A stretch of DNA of 64,000 bases from Paenibacillus paeoniae (GCF_003388735.1 NZ_QUBQ01000002.1:1-64000); one strand, 5' to 3'. Positions 18,086 through 26,616 are shown, counted from the stretch's first letter. Notes: generated from the sequence alone by a model not told the origin. Program-made: numbers and translations.

Positions 18086-19262
18086 ACTCCCCAATCGCTT
18101 CAATCAGGCGAGCCACGCCTTGCACCGTGCGCTCGCCTTTGTTGTACGTATAATTCAGACGAGCCGTATTGCGCATCGGCTGATCCGCATAGAAAGAGCT
18201 TCCTGGCACAAAGGCTACGCCCTTCTGAACAGCGCATTTCAGCAGCGTCTCCGCGTCCAGGCCATCCGGCAGCTCAACCCATAGGAACATACCGCCTTGA
18301 GGCGTTACCCAGTTTAGGCCAGGCAAGGCTTCCCGCTTCAATAGCGTATCCATCTCATTCATTCGCTCCCCGTATTCACGGGAGATGAGCGCAATGTGCG
18401 CATCCAGATCGAATCCACTCAGAAGCTGGCTTAAGATTTGCTGATCCATCGTACTCGACTGAAGATCTGCCGCTTGCTTCGCCTTAGCCACCATCCCTAT
18501 GACTCGGCTGTCGCCGACTGCCCAGCCTGTACGGAGGGCCGGCGCTACTGTCTTGGAGAAGGTGCTGGTATACAGCACCGGATTGTCTTGAGCACTGCCC
18601 CCAAGAGAAAACAAGGAGGGATAGTTCTCTTCGTTGAACTTAATATCTCCATATGGATCATCTTCAATAATAAGCAACTCATATTGCTTGGCCAACCCTA
18701 GCATCCTTTTGCGGCGCTCTAGGCTCCATACGCGGCCAGTGGGATTGCTGAAGGTTGGAACTGCGTATATAAGCTTGGGCTTATGTTTACGAATAAGCTC
18801 TTCCGCTGATTCCGGCACCATACCGAACTCATCGCTCTCCGCGGACACCACGTTGAGACCATGGAGGGCGAATACCTGCAAGCAGGCCAAGTAAGTCGGC
18901 CGCTCCACCAGAATCGTATCTCCTGGCTCGGTCAATACGCCTACAAGCAGATCGATCGCTTGCTGAGAGCCGGTAGTGAGAATCATCTCCTCCGGCGTCA
19001 CGCTCATACCTTTGGCCGCCATCCGCTCGGATAACTGTTCTCTAAGAGGGAAATACCCTTCCGTTAATCCGTATTGCAGCGCCCCCGTTCCTTGATCGAG
19101 CACACGTCCGGCTGCCTCTCGCACAGCCTGTACCGGGAATAGTTCCTCAGCCGGCAGACCGCCCGCGAACGATATCATATCCTTGCCTTGTGTCAGCTTC
19201 AGAATATCACGAACAGCCGATGACTTCAGCTGCGATACTCTGGATGAAAAACGGTATTCCAT
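18069..19262 (-). CDS. PLP-dependent aminotransferase (class I/II, 2-aminoadipate type)
   Basis: 397 aa fold-type I aminotransferase with PLP-binding Lys in TSTFSKTVAPALRTGW and the substrate-side NPTGR motif. The N-terminal SSAVRDILKLTQ and GGLPAEELFP pattern is that of the LysN/2-aminoadipate and aromatic aminotransferase subgroup. It lacks the GntR DNA-binding domain of MocR regulators, so it is an enzyme. The amino donor cannot be read from the sequence. Its 3' end overlaps the convergent DUF2161 gene. Confidence 0.85.
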   Translation of the reverse strand: MEYRFSSRVSQLKSSAVRDILKLTQGKDMISFAGGLPAEELFPVQAVREAAGRVLDQGTGALQYGLTEGYFPLREQLSERMAAKGMSVTPEEMILTTGSQQAIDLLVGVLTEPGDTILVERPTYLACLQVFALHGLNVVSAESDEFGMVPESAEELIRKHKPKLIYAVPTFSNPTGRVWSLERRKRMLGLAKQYELLIIEDDPYGDIKFNEENYPSLFSLGGSAQDNPVLYTSTFSKTVAPALRTGWAVGDSRVIGMVAKAKQAADLQSSTMDQQILSQLLSGFDLDAHIALISREYGERMNEMDTLLKREALPGLNWVTPQGGMFLWVELPDGLDAETLLKCAVQKGVAFVPGSSFYADQPMRNTARLNYTYNKGERTVQGVARLIEAIGEFTARS

Positions 19263-19438
19263 ATCTTTCGCTCCTTCAAACGTTTTCTATGGATGTAGCT
19301 TGCTTACGGAGCTTCCCGCCGAAGTCCATCTTCTACTACTCATATCCTATATGGTAACAATGTGTTCACAACATTTAAAGTTTTCTTTTCGAAACTTGTT
19401 GGTTATAATAAAGCTAGTTAATTGGAGGTGTCGAATAC

Positions 19439-19531
19439 ATGAACTTTTTGATCGTGATGACCGTGTTTATTCTGTTCATTACCGCCATTCTAACGAGCTC
19501 TTACAACGACGACAAATCAAAAGGTCTGTAA
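19439..19531 (+). CDS. 30-residue single-span membrane peptide
   Basis: A short ORF whose product has one hydrophobic helix (MNFLIVMTVFILFITAIL) followed by a polar tail with SSYNDDKSKG. GGAGG sits 10 nt before the ATG, a TATAAT lies at 19404-19409, and a strong hairpin follows at 19578. These four signs together support a real small protein. It could modify a membrane complex or act as a toxin-like peptide; nothing in the sequence decides. I do not recognise a named family. Confidence 0.55.
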   Translation: MNFLIVMTVFILFITAILTSSYNDDKSKGL

Positions 19532-19577
19532 GCAGCACGCACCTGTATCACTCGATACTTGTGTCATTTAGAAACAA

Positions 19578-19622
19578 ATGAAGCTTCCACCCTAAGCAAT
19601 TGCTTAAGGCTGGAAGCTTCAT
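19578..19622. terminator. Bidirectional terminator-like hairpin
   Basis: A long inverted repeat (ATGAAGCTTCCA at 19578-19589 with TGGAAGCTTCAT at 19611-19622, inner CCTTAAG/GCTTAAGG pairing) lies between the small membrane peptide gene and the convergent AbrB-like gene. Confidence 0.8.
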
Positions 19623-19672
19623 TTCGTCATTTAGCGGTAGAATCGCCTACAGCGTTCGGCCCGCTGCAACGA

Positions 19673-19921
19673 CTAGCGCTTCAAATATCCCATTTCTTCC
19701 ATACATTCTCCGCATACATAACGCTCCTTGAACTCACGAACTTCGTTCATGGAACCGCAGAATACGCATTTCGGACGGTAACGCTCCAGAATGATGTGAT
19801 CGCCTTGAACGAATATTTCAACGGGATCCCCCTCGTTCATCAAGTAGCGTTTACGCAACGATTTCGGAAGAACAATACGTCCTAGCTGGTCTACCTTTCT
19901 AACAACGCCTGCTGGTTTCAT
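19673..19921 (-). CDS. AbrB/SpoVT-type transition-state regulator with C-terminal zinc ribbon
   Basis: 82 aa. The N-terminal swapped-hairpin DNA-binding domain has the AbrB pattern VVRKVDQLGRIVLPKSLR and then GDPVEIFV. The C-terminal part carries two CxxC pairs (CVFCG and CGEC), which should bind zinc; Bacillus AbrB has a different C-terminal domain here. It is likely a global regulator of the transition to stationary phase or sporulation. GAGGTG lies just upstream of two adjacent ATGs (19924 and 19921). Confidence 0.87.
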   Translation of the reverse strand: MKPAGVVRKVDQLGRIVLPKSLRKRYLMNEGDPVEIFVQGDHIILERYRPKCVFCGSMNEVREFKERYVCGECMEEMGYLKR

Positions 19922-20039
19922 CATATTCACCTCTTTTGTGTCTATTTTGTAAGTAGCTTGAGAAACCTTTGCAATATTACTATTTCGACATACTCTCAGG
20001 TTTTCCTTCCGGCAAAATTAATTTCTAAAATTCAGGCAA

Positions 20040-20504
20040 CTATTGCAATCCTGGGAATCCAGTCTGTCTAAAAGCCTCATAAACGACGATCGCCGCAGAG
20101 TTGGATAGATTCAAAGAACGGACATTATCTGTCATCGGCATACGGATGCAAGTGTCCAAATTGACATCAATCAGCTCTTGAGGCAGCCCTTTGGTCTCTT
20201 TGCCGAATACGAAAAAGTCACCGTCTCTATAGCTGAACTCCGAATAGACCTTCGTCGCTCTTGTACTCGCATAGAAGAATCTGCCCTCCGGATGCTTGTC
20301 CTGCACTTCTTGAAAGCTGTCATAGTAATGAATATGAACCGAATGCCAATAATCAAGCCCCGCTCTCTTCAGCGTCCGGTCATCTGTGTCAAAGCCAAGT
20401 GGTCTGACCAAATGCAAATGCGTGCCTGTAGCGGCACAAGTCCTTGAGATATTGCCTGTATTCGCCGGAATTTCCGGCTCGACAAGCACGATATGAAATG
20501 CCAT
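20040..20504 (-). CDS. trmL: tRNA (cytidine(34)-2'-O)-methyltransferase
   Basis: 154 aa SPOUT-class methyltransferase (YibK/CspR type). The motif EPEIPANTGNISRTCAATG at the N-terminus and MTDNVRSLNLSNSAAIVVYE at the C-terminus (the trefoil-knot SAM site) identify TrmL, which 2'-O-methylates the wobble base of tRNA-Leu. Length is typical. Monocistronic between the AbrB-like gene and a divergent response regulator. Confidence 0.93.
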   Translation of the reverse strand: MAFHIVLVEPEIPANTGNISRTCAATGTHLHLVRPLGFDTDDRTLKRAGLDYWHSVHIHYYDSFQEVQDKHPEGRFFYASTRATKVYSEFSYRDGDFFVFGKETKGLPQELIDVNLDTCIRMPMTDNVRSLNLSNSAAIVVYEAFRQTGFPGLQ

Positions 20505-20626
20505 TGCTGTTTGTTCCCACCTTTATGAGCGCTATAATTTTACATTCGCTTTACGTACGGTTAATCTAGTGCGAAACGTCTTCCCTCATACTATACCGTA
20601 TACTAGGAGGCAAAGGAGATAATTTG

Positions 20627-21346
20627 ATGCGAAAAAAGATACTGGTCGTGGATGACGAACCTTCCATCTCCATGTTAATCGAATTCAATTTAAAGCTTGC
20701 GGGTTACGAAGTGCGCTGCGTGAGCGACGGCGAAGCCGTATTCGATATGCTGAAGCCGTTCCGCCCTGATCTGATCGTTCTCGACCTTATGCTGCCCAAG
20801 ATGGACGGAATACAGGTCTGCCGGGAATTACGGAAGCAGAACAATGGCGTCCCGATCATTATGTTGACCGCCCTGCAGGATATTACCGACAAAATCACGG
20901 GACTCGATAACGGAGCCGACGATTATATGACCAAGCCGTTCAGCCCGCAGGAGCTGATCTCCCGTATTGGAGCCCTGTTCCGCAGATTGCAGACAATACC
21001 GGGAGCAACCGACGAGACACAAATCGCCATTGGCCGACTTTCTGTTCATGTTGATCAGCGCGAAGTTTTTATGGATGGGAAGCTTATCGACCTTACGCCA
21101 AAAGAATTCGAGCTTCTGCTGTTCTTGTCGAAGCATAAGGGCAAAGTGTTAAGCCGCCAACAGCTGCTGCATGGCGTATGGGACTACCACTTCCTCGGAG
21201 ATACGCGAATTGTGGATGTCCATATCAGCCATCTTCGCGATAAGCTGGAGAAGAATGCCCGCTCACCTGAATATATTATGACTGTCCGCAACGTCGGATA
21301 CAAGATGCACGGTCCTAGCGCGGCTAACGAATCCTCGCTGGCGTAA
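20627..21346 (+). CDS. OmpR/PhoP-family response regulator (orphan)
   Basis: 239 aa. The receiver domain has the acidic pair DDE, phosphorylation Asp in LIVLDLMLPKMDG and Lys in TKPFSPQEL. The C-terminal winged helix has the usual LTPKEFELLLFL and VRNVGYKM. No kinase gene is adjacent, so its partner is elsewhere. ATG 20627 has AAAGGAG at 8 nt. It closely resembles PhoP- or WalR-type regulators but cannot be assigned. A good terminator follows. Confidence 0.92.
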   Translation: MRKKILVVDDEPSISMLIEFNLKLAGYEVRCVSDGEAVFDMLKPFRPDLIVLDLMLPKMDGIQVCRELRKQNNGVPIIMLTALQDITDKITGLDNGADDYMTKPFSPQELISRIGALFRRLQTIPGATDETQIAIGRLSVHVDQREVFMDGKLIDLTPKEFELLLFLSKHKGKVLSRQQLLHGVWDYHFLGDTRIVDVHISHLRDKLEKNARSPEYIMTVRNVGYKMHGPSAANESSLA

Positions 21347-21367
21347 CGAAGTAGAACTCATGACGAA

Positions 21368-21411
21368 AGACCGCCCTCCCATTCGCCTGCACGGCGAGGG
21401 AAGGGCGGTCT
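21368..21411. terminator. Terminator between response regulator and serC
   Basis: A 10-bp stem AGACCGCCCT/AGGGCGGTCT (21368-21377, 21402-21411) lies between two convergent genes, so it can serve both. The plus-side flank is TATTTAT. Confidence 0.8.
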
Positions 21412-21423
21412 ATTTATCGTTAA

Positions 21424-22509
21424 CTACCCGTTGCGTTTCTGGAAATCAGTCATAAACTGCGTGAGCGCCTGACAGCTTTCGAGCGGAACTGCATTGTATG
21501 TCGAAGCACGCAAACCGCCTACGTCACGATGCCCCTTCAATCCAACGAAACCAAGCTGCTCGGATTCTTTAATGAACTGCTTCTCTAGCTCCTCATTGCC
21601 CAGACGGAACGTAATGTTCATCAGGGAACGACTTTGCGGTTGAGCACAGCCTCTGTAGTAACCGCCGCTTTGATCGATCGCATCATAGATCAGCTTCGTC
21701 TTGTCGCGGTTGTATTGCTCCATCTGAGCGACGCCGCCTCTTGCCTTGATCCACTTCAATACGAGAGTTACCATATAAACTGCGAAGGATGGTGGCGTGT
21801 TGTAAAGCGAATCCGCCTTCGCATGCGTCTCATAACGGAACATGGCAGGAATCGACTTCGACCCTTCCTTGACCAAATCTTCGCGGATGATAACAACCGT
21901 CACTCCCGAAGGACCCAGATTTTTCTGAGCGCCTGCATAGATCGCGCCGAATTGGCTGATATCAATCGGACGGCTCAAGATATCGCTGGACATATCCGCG
22001 ATCAGCGGCACGTCTCCTGTCGACGGGAATTCATGGAACTGGGTTCCGCCAATCGTTTCATTAGAGGTTAGATGCAAGTAAGATGCCCCGGCAGGAACTT
22101 CAATTTCGGACAAGCTAGGCATGCGCATAAAACTGTCGGATGCTGTCGAAGCGGCGATAACCGTATCCCCGATCAGCTTCGCCTCCTTAATTGCCTTGTC
22201 AGCCCAAGCGCCTGTCTGTACGTAAGCGGCTGGATGGCCCGGACGAAGAAGGTTCATCGGAAGCATTGCGAACTGCGTGCTGGCTCCGCCTTGAAGGAAC
22301 AACACTTTGTAGTTGTCCGGAATCCCGAACAATTCACGCATAAGCGTCTGCGCCTCGTTATTCACGCCCTCATAAAGAGGACTTCTGTGAGACATCTCCA
22401 TAATAGACATACCGGCACCGTGGTAATCGACAAATTGCTCTTGCGCTTGCTGCAGAACTTCGAGCGGAATCGCCGCAGGACCTGCATTAAAGTTATAAGC
22501 TCTAGCCAT
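21424..22509 (-). CDS. serC: Phosphoserine aminotransferase
   Basis: 361 aa fold-type IV-like (SerC) aminotransferase converting 3-phosphohydroxypyruvate and glutamate to phosphoserine in serine synthesis. The N-terminal YNFNAGPAAIP and the PLP lysine in YAGAQKNLGPSG are diagnostic. The frame begins at 22530, but the ATG at 22509 follows GAGGTGGG by 8 nt and starts at the family N-terminus. A sigma-A promoter is visible 42-70 nt upstream. No T-box or other riboswitch was found before it. Confidence 0.96.
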   Translation of the reverse strand: MARAYNFNAGPAAIPLEVLQQAQEQFVDYHGAGMSIMEMSHRSPLYEGVNNEAQTLMRELFGIPDNYKVLFLQGGASTQFAMLPMNLLRPGHPAAYVQTGAWADKAIKEAKLIGDTVIAASTASDSFMRMPSLSEIEVPAGASYLHLTSNETIGGTQFHEFPSTGDVPLIADMSSDILSRPIDISQFGAIYAGAQKNLGPSGVTVVIIREDLVKEGSKSIPAMFRYETHAKADSLYNTPPSFAVYMVTLVLKWIKARGGVAQMEQYNRDKTKLIYDAIDQSGGYYRGCAQPQSRSLMNITFRLGNEELEKQFIKESEQLGFVGLKGHRDVGGLRASTYNAVPLESCQALTQFMTDFQKRNG

Positions 22510-22550
22510 TCTCCCATCCCACCTCTTCAATCTTTGTATATGATATGGCT

Positions 22551-22579
22551 ATGATAGCAAGTTTGCACGCCTGCATCAA
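22551..22579 (-). promoter_or_regulatory. serC promoter
   Basis: On the minus strand, TTGATG (22574-22579) and TATCAT (22551-22556) are spaced 17 nt apart, with a transcript start expected about 35 nt upstream of the serC ATG. Confidence 0.6.
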
Positions 22580-22674
22580 GTAGATTCCGGACAATTTCGC
22601 AGAAAAGTCGAACATATTTATAAAATACTTAATAAATTATTCGGATTTAGAACATTCATTTCTAAGTGGGCAAG

Positions 22675-22703
22675 AAAAAACGAGCCTGGATGGGCTCGTT
22701 TTT
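22675..22703 (-). terminator. glnA terminator
   Basis: The minus strand shows an 11-bp stem including CGAGCC/GGCTCG with flanking A/T tracts (22676-22686 and 22693-22703) and a six-T run, 19 nt after the glnA stop. Confidence 0.9.
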
Positions 22704-22721
22704 CTTCTATCCCAATTGTGA

Positions 22722-24146
22722 TTAGCAATCGAAGTAGAGGCTGTATTCATGCGGATGAACACGGATGGACACCGCTTTTGCTTCTTGGCGTTTAAGTGCC
22801 ACATAGTTGTCGATGAAGTCTTGGGAGAATACGCCGCCTTCTGTCAAGAAGCCGGAGTCCGCTTCCAGAGCGTCAAGCGCTTCGTCCAGTGTGCCTGGAA
22901 CGCTGCGGATTTCTTTCTTCTCTTCTTCTGGCAGATCGTAGATATTTTTGTCGAAAGGACCGTAGCCCAGTGCGATCGGGTCAAGACCTTTCTTGATGCC
23001 GTCAAGACCTGCAAGCAGCATAGCTGCGAATGCCAGGTAAGGGTTAGCTGTGGAGTCCGGTGTACGGAACTCGATACGACAGCCTTTAGGCGTAACAGCT
23101 GCGATTGGAATACGAACTGCAGCGGAACGGTTGCCTTTGGAGAATACCAAGTTAACTGGCGCTTCGTAGCCTGGAACCAGACGTTTGAAGGAGTTCGTGC
23201 TTGGGTTTGTAATAGCAATCAGAGCTGGAGCATGGTACAGGATACCTCCGATGTAGCTCATAGCCAGCTTGCTCAGGTTAGCGTACTCTTTGTTATCGTA
23301 GAACAAAGGAGTGTCGCCGTTGAAGATGGAAGAGTGAACGTGCATGCCGCTTCCGTTGTCGCCGAACAGTGGTTTTGGCATGAAAGTTGCCACTTTGCCC
23401 CATTGACGAGCTACGTTTTGCACGATGTATTTGTATTTAAGCAGGTTATCTGCCGTTTTTGTCAAAGTGTCGAAACGAAAGTTGATTTCCGCTTGGCCAG
23501 CTGTTGCTACTTCATGGTGATGACGCTCAATGCGCAGGCCGGATTCTTGCATCACGCGTACCATCTCACTGCGGATGTCTTGTTGGGAGTCAACCGGAGC
23601 TACTGGAACGTAACCGCCTTTTACCGGAATTTTGAAAGCAAGGTTGCCGCCTTCTTCTTTGCGACCTGTGTTCCAAGCCGCTTCTTCGGAATCAACCGAG
23701 AAGAACGAAGTGTTCATCGAGCTTTCGTAGCGAACATCGTCGAAAATGAAAAATTCGGATTCTGGCGCGAAGAATGCTGTCGTGCCGACACCTGTCGTTT
23801 GCAGGTATTCTTCCGCTCTTTGAGCGATGCTGCGCGGATCACGATCATAACGCTGTCCATCTGGAGTGTGGATGTTACACATAATGTTCAAAGTAGGATG
23901 GCTAGTGAAAGGATCAACATAAGCTGTCTCAGTGTCAGGCATCATAACCATATCGGACTCTTCGATACCGCGGAAACCAGGGATCGAGGAACCGTCGAAA
24001 GCAACGCCGTTCACGAAAGTATCAGCGTCCACCTCTGTAGAAGGTAACGTGATGTGATGCGCGCCACCGGAGAGACCCACAAAACGGAAATCTACGAATT
24101 GAATGTTGTTTTCTTTAATTTGCTCCAAAACTTTTTGAACTGACAT
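22722..24146 (-). CDS. glnA: Glutamine synthetase, beta-type (GSI-beta-like)
   Basis: 474 aa, about 30 residues longer than the Bacillus GSI-alpha enzyme (444 aa). Sequence follows enterobacterial GlnA closely: FVDFRFVGLSG at the N-terminus, MFDGSS-like FDGSSIPG, HHHEVATAGQ, FGDNGSGMH, and the segment KNIYDLPEEE that contains the tyrosine adenylylated in E. coli (KNLYDLP). It makes glutamine from glutamate, ammonia and ATP in the cytosol. The gene is not in a glnRA operon but has two GlnR-type boxes and a good promoter upstream. Confidence 0.93.
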   Translation of the reverse strand: MSVQKVLEQIKENNIQFVDFRFVGLSGGAHHITLPSTEVDADTFVNGVAFDGSSIPGFRGIEESDMVMMPDTETAYVDPFTSHPTLNIMCNIHTPDGQRYDRDPRSIAQRAEEYLQTTGVGTTAFFAPESEFFIFDDVRYESSMNTSFFSVDSEEAAWNTGRKEEGGNLAFKIPVKGGYVPVAPVDSQQDIRSEMVRVMQESGLRIERHHHEVATAGQAEINFRFDTLTKTADNLLKYKYIVQNVARQWGKVATFMPKPLFGDNGSGMHVHSSIFNGDTPLFYDNKEYANLSKLAMSYIGGILYHAPALIAITNPSTNSFKRLVPGYEAPVNLVFSKGNRSAAVRIPIAAVTPKGCRIEFRTPDSTANPYLAFAAMLLAGLDGIKKGLDPIALGYGPFDKNIYDLPEEEKKEIRSVPGTLDEALDALEADSGFLTEGGVFSQDFIDNYVALKRQEAKAVSIRVHPHEYSLYFDC

Positions 24147-24223
24147 CTAAATTTCCTCCATTTCCGAACATTAACTAGTGTATGAGCGTTTATTGTTCAA
24201 TAATTGCTCCGAATCTTGTTGTT

Positions 24224-24253
24224 ATTATAAAACTCAGCTTTCCACTCCGTCAA
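24224..24253 (-). promoter_or_regulatory. glnA promoter
   Basis: On the minus strand, TTGACG (24248-24253) and TATAAT (24224-24229) are spaced 18 nt apart, giving a leader of about 70 nt before the glnA ATG at 24146. Confidence 0.75.
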
Positions 24254-24259
24254 TACTTA

Positions 24260-24298
24260 TGTCAGGTATTTTTTATTCCCATGTCAGGTATACTTACA
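24260..24298. promoter_or_regulatory. Tandem GlnR/TnrA boxes upstream of glnA
   Basis: The box at 24282-24298 is TGTCA-N7-TTACA, a perfect fit to the GlnR/TnrA consensus TGTNA-N7-TNACA. A second copy at 24260-24276 shares the left half TGTCAGGTAT and is degenerate on the right. Their starts are 22 nt apart, two helical turns. Both lie just upstream of the -35, centred near -51 and -73. Confidence 0.75.
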
Positions 24299-24343
24299 AG
24301 TTTGAACAGTTGTTCACAATGATAGCGTTTTCGTTGCATACAA

Positions 24344-24375
24344 AATAGCCCCGCCTGCTTGGGAGAGCAGGCGGG
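24344..24375 (-). terminator. aroF terminator
   Basis: A 10-bp GC stem CCCGCCTGCT/AGCAGGCGGG (24350-24359, 24366-24375) followed on the minus strand by CTATTTTG, 26 nt after the aroF stop. Confidence 0.82.
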
Positions 24376-24401
24376 ACGCGAAATTTCGGGTTATGCAATG
24401 G

Positions 24402-25466
24402 TTATACGATTTTCCATTCCTTAAAGGCTTCAGCCGGCGCTTTCTCCGTATCGAACGTTTTGCCAACGATCGGAGCGAGCAAGGCAAGGTCTTTCAGCAA
24501 AGCTGCAAATTGATCCGGGAACAGCGATTGGACGCCATCTCCTGTCATGGAATTATCAGGATCGGTATGCATTTCGATAATCAAACCGTTCGCTCCGGCT
24601 GCAACCGATGCTTTTGTCATCGGCTCTACCAGCTCACGTCTGCCCGTACCATGGCTTGGATCGGAGATGACAGGCAAATGGCTAAGCGATTGCAGCACCG
24701 GAATTGCGCTAAGATCAAGCGTATTTCTTGTGTAAGTCTCGAACGTTCGGATTCCGCGTTCACACAACATGACATTGGGATTGCCGCCTGCCAAGATGTA
24801 TTCCGCCGCATTTAGGAATTCATCGTAAGTGGAGCTGAAACCGCGCTTCAGCAAGACAGGGGTCTTGATCGTACCCAGCTTGCGCAGCAGATCGAAGTTT
24901 TGCATATTGCGCGTTCCGACTTGCAGGATGTCTGCGTATTCCGCGCATACGTCCACGTATTCCGGCGTCATCACTTCCGTAATGGTCAAGAGACCATGCT
25001 TCTTGCCCGCTTCCGCCATCATCACTAGTCCCTCTACGCCAACGCCTTGGAAGCTGTATGGTCCTGTTCTCGGCTTGAATGCCCCGCCGCGAAGAACTTG
25101 ACCGCCTGCCGCCTTCACCAATCTTGCAATCTCGTCGATCTGCTCCGGCGTCTCGACGGCGCATGGGCCGCCCATGACAACCAGGTTGCTGCCGCCAATC
25201 TTGACGCCTTTAATGTCAATGATGGTATCATCCGGGTGGAAATCCCGGCTTGCAAGCTTGTAGGACTTCGAAATTTTAATGACATTGTCTACGCCTTTCA
25301 TCTGACGCAGATGCTCGGCCAAAGTAGGCTCAGCATTCCCGATGATGCCGATAACTGTACGGTCGGTTCCTTTGGATACATGTGCTTGCACGCCCGTGTT
25401 CTCGATATATGCGACAATCTCATTAATTCGCTCATCAGCGATGTTATGTTTTGTAATGACGATCAT
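24402..25466 (-). CDS. aroF: 3-deoxy-7-phosphoheptulonate synthase (DAHP synthase, type I beta)
   Basis: 354 aa. An N-terminal ferredoxin-like regulatory domain (about residues 1-75) precedes the KDO8P-type barrel, the layout of the Thermotoga enzyme with feedback by aromatic amino acids. Bacillus AroA instead carries a chorismate mutase domain. GGPCAVE, LRGGAFKPRTGPYSFQG and the C-terminal DPSHGTGRR motif are present. It catalyses the first step of the shikimate pathway. ATG 25466 has AGGAG at 8 nt; the in-frame ATG at 25472 abuts the site. Confidence 0.94.
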   Translation of the reverse strand: MIVITKHNIADERINEIVAYIENTGVQAHVSKGTDRTVIGIIGNAEPTLAEHLRQMKGVDNVIKISKSYKLASRDFHPDDTIIDIKGVKIGGSNLVVMGGPCAVETPEQIDEIARLVKAAGGQVLRGGAFKPRTGPYSFQGVGVEGLVMMAEAGKKHGLLTITEVMTPEYVDVCAEYADILQVGTRNMQNFDLLRKLGTIKTPVLLKRGFSSTYDEFLNAAEYILAGGNPNVMLCERGIRTFETYTRNTLDLSAIPVLQSLSHLPVISDPSHGTGRRELVEPMTKASVAAGANGLIIEMHTDPDNSMTGDGVQSLFPDQFAALLKDLALLAPIVGKTFDTEKAPAEAFKEWKIV

Positions 25467-25527
25467 GTCCATCTCTCCTCAATTGTTCAATGTGGCAATC
25501 TTTAGGTCATTGCCATTATTTTCTTTC

Positions 25528-25567
25528 GCGCTTTTAAGCTTTTTGGCTTTTAAGCTTTTATGCTTTT
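25528..25567. repeat. Five tandem 8-bp repeats in the aroF leader
   Basis: On the plus strand the block is five consecutive 8-mers of the form NNGCTTTT (GC, AA, TG, AA and AT as the variable pair). It starts about 14 nt after the -10 and therefore makes up the first part of the aroF transcript. The array has no stem potential beyond AAGCTT. Confidence 0.85.
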
Positions 25568-25580
25568 AATCGCTAAAGTA

Positions 25581-25609
25581 AATATACCGAAATAATCGCT
25601 CAACGTCAA
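25581..25609 (-). promoter_or_regulatory. aroF promoter
   Basis: Minus-strand TTGACG (25604-25609) and TATATT (25581-25586) with a 17-nt spacer, giving a leader of about 105 nt that includes the 8-bp repeat array. Confidence 0.75.
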
Positions 25610-25647
25610 CACCTTTGAGCGATCTAATTTCGTCTAAATTCGTAACA

Positions 25648-26616
25648 CTATACGGACGATTCCGTATTGACTGTAGATTTCACGCGTATGTTAGGCAAGA
25701 GCTTGTTCATATTGACGGTCCGCTTGATTTCCCAGGTAGAAGAGTCACGATAGTCATACTGCTCCAAATAAGTGATGACTTCCTTCGTAATTGGCGTCGG
25801 CGTCGAGGCGCCGGACGTAACAGCTACGCGGTCAATCCCTTGAAGCCACTCCCCTTTGATCTCGCTGACGTCGGATACACGGTATGCCTTCACGCCCGCG
25901 ATCTCTTCAGATACTTGCGCCAGACGATTAGAGTTATTGCTCCGCGGATCGCCAACAACGATGCAGAGCTGAGCCGTACCCGCCTGACCTGCAACAGCTT
26001 CCTGGCGTACCTGAGTAGCCAGACAGATCTCGTTATGCACTTCGGCATGGGGATACTTTTCCTGGAGCTTCTGTATAATGTGGCGGATATCCCATTGCGA
26101 CATCGTCGTTTGGTTCGTTATGATGACTTTGTCGTGTGTAATCTCCAGCTCATCAATCTCCGCTTCCCGTTCAATGAGATGAACCATGTCCGGAGCGACG
26201 CCAAGCGCTCCTTCCGGCTCTGGATGGCCTTTCTTGCCGATATAAATAATATGATAGCCCGCCGCTGTCTTCTCCCGAATGAGATCATGCGTCTTCGTGA
26301 CATCCGGACAAGTCGCGTCCACGACGGACAAGCCCTTCTGCCGGGCACGCTCGCGCACCTCAGGCGATACACCGTGAGCGGTAAAAATGACAGTGCCCTC
26401 ATTGATTTGATCCAATATTTCAAGACGATTCGCACCGTCAAGCGTAATAACGCCTTCTTTCTCGAACGCTTCCGTTACATGAGCATTATGAACAATCATA
26501 CCCAAAATATAGATCGGTCTAGGCAAATCCAGATTTTTGGCCGTTTGCAATGAAAGCACCATAGCGTCGACCACGCCATAGCAGTAGCCTCTCGGCGATA
26601 TTTTCACGATTTCCAT
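25648..26616 (-). CDS. ispH: 4-hydroxy-3-methylbut-2-enyl diphosphate reductase
   Basis: 322 aa. This iron-sulfur enzyme makes IPP and DMAPP, the last step of the MEP pathway. Cluster cysteines lie in [18 protein letters not shown] and ICLATQVRQ; the motifs [11 protein letters not shown] and TSGASTP are also family landmarks. ATG 26616 (AGGTG six nucleotides upstream) fits better than the GTG at 26625. It lies 42 nt after the sensor kinase gene on the same strand and may be cotranscribed with it. Confidence 0.95.
   Translation of the reverse strand: MEIVKISPRGYCYGVVDAMVLSLQTAKNLDLPRPIYILGMIVHNAHVTEAFEKEGVITLDGANRLEILDQINEGTVIFTAHGVSPEVRERARQKGLSVVDATCPDVTKTHDLIREKTAAGYHIIYIGKKGHPEPEGALGVAPDMVHLIEREAEIDELEITHDKVIITNQTTMSQWDIRHIIQKLQEKYPHAEVHNEICLATQVRQEAVAGQAGTAQLCIVVGDPRSNNSNRLAQVSEEIAGVKAYRVSDVSEIKGEWLQGIDRVAVTSGASTPTPITKEVITYLEQYDYRDSSTWEIKRTVNMNKLLPNIRVKSTVNTESSV

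Noticed and set aside
22510-22721. T-box or other riboswitch before serC
   Set aside because: No T-box sequence or aptamer motifs; only a simple promoter and the glnA terminator.
22749-24047. 432-codon open frame on the plus strand across glnA
   Set aside because: It is antisense to a clear glutamine synthetase; Cys/Phe-rich translation is an artefact of the codon bias of glnA, and no ribosome-binding site or family is seen.
25615-26553. 312-codon open frame on the plus strand across ispH
   Set aside because: Shadow of ispH in the opposite strand; no domain and no start site.
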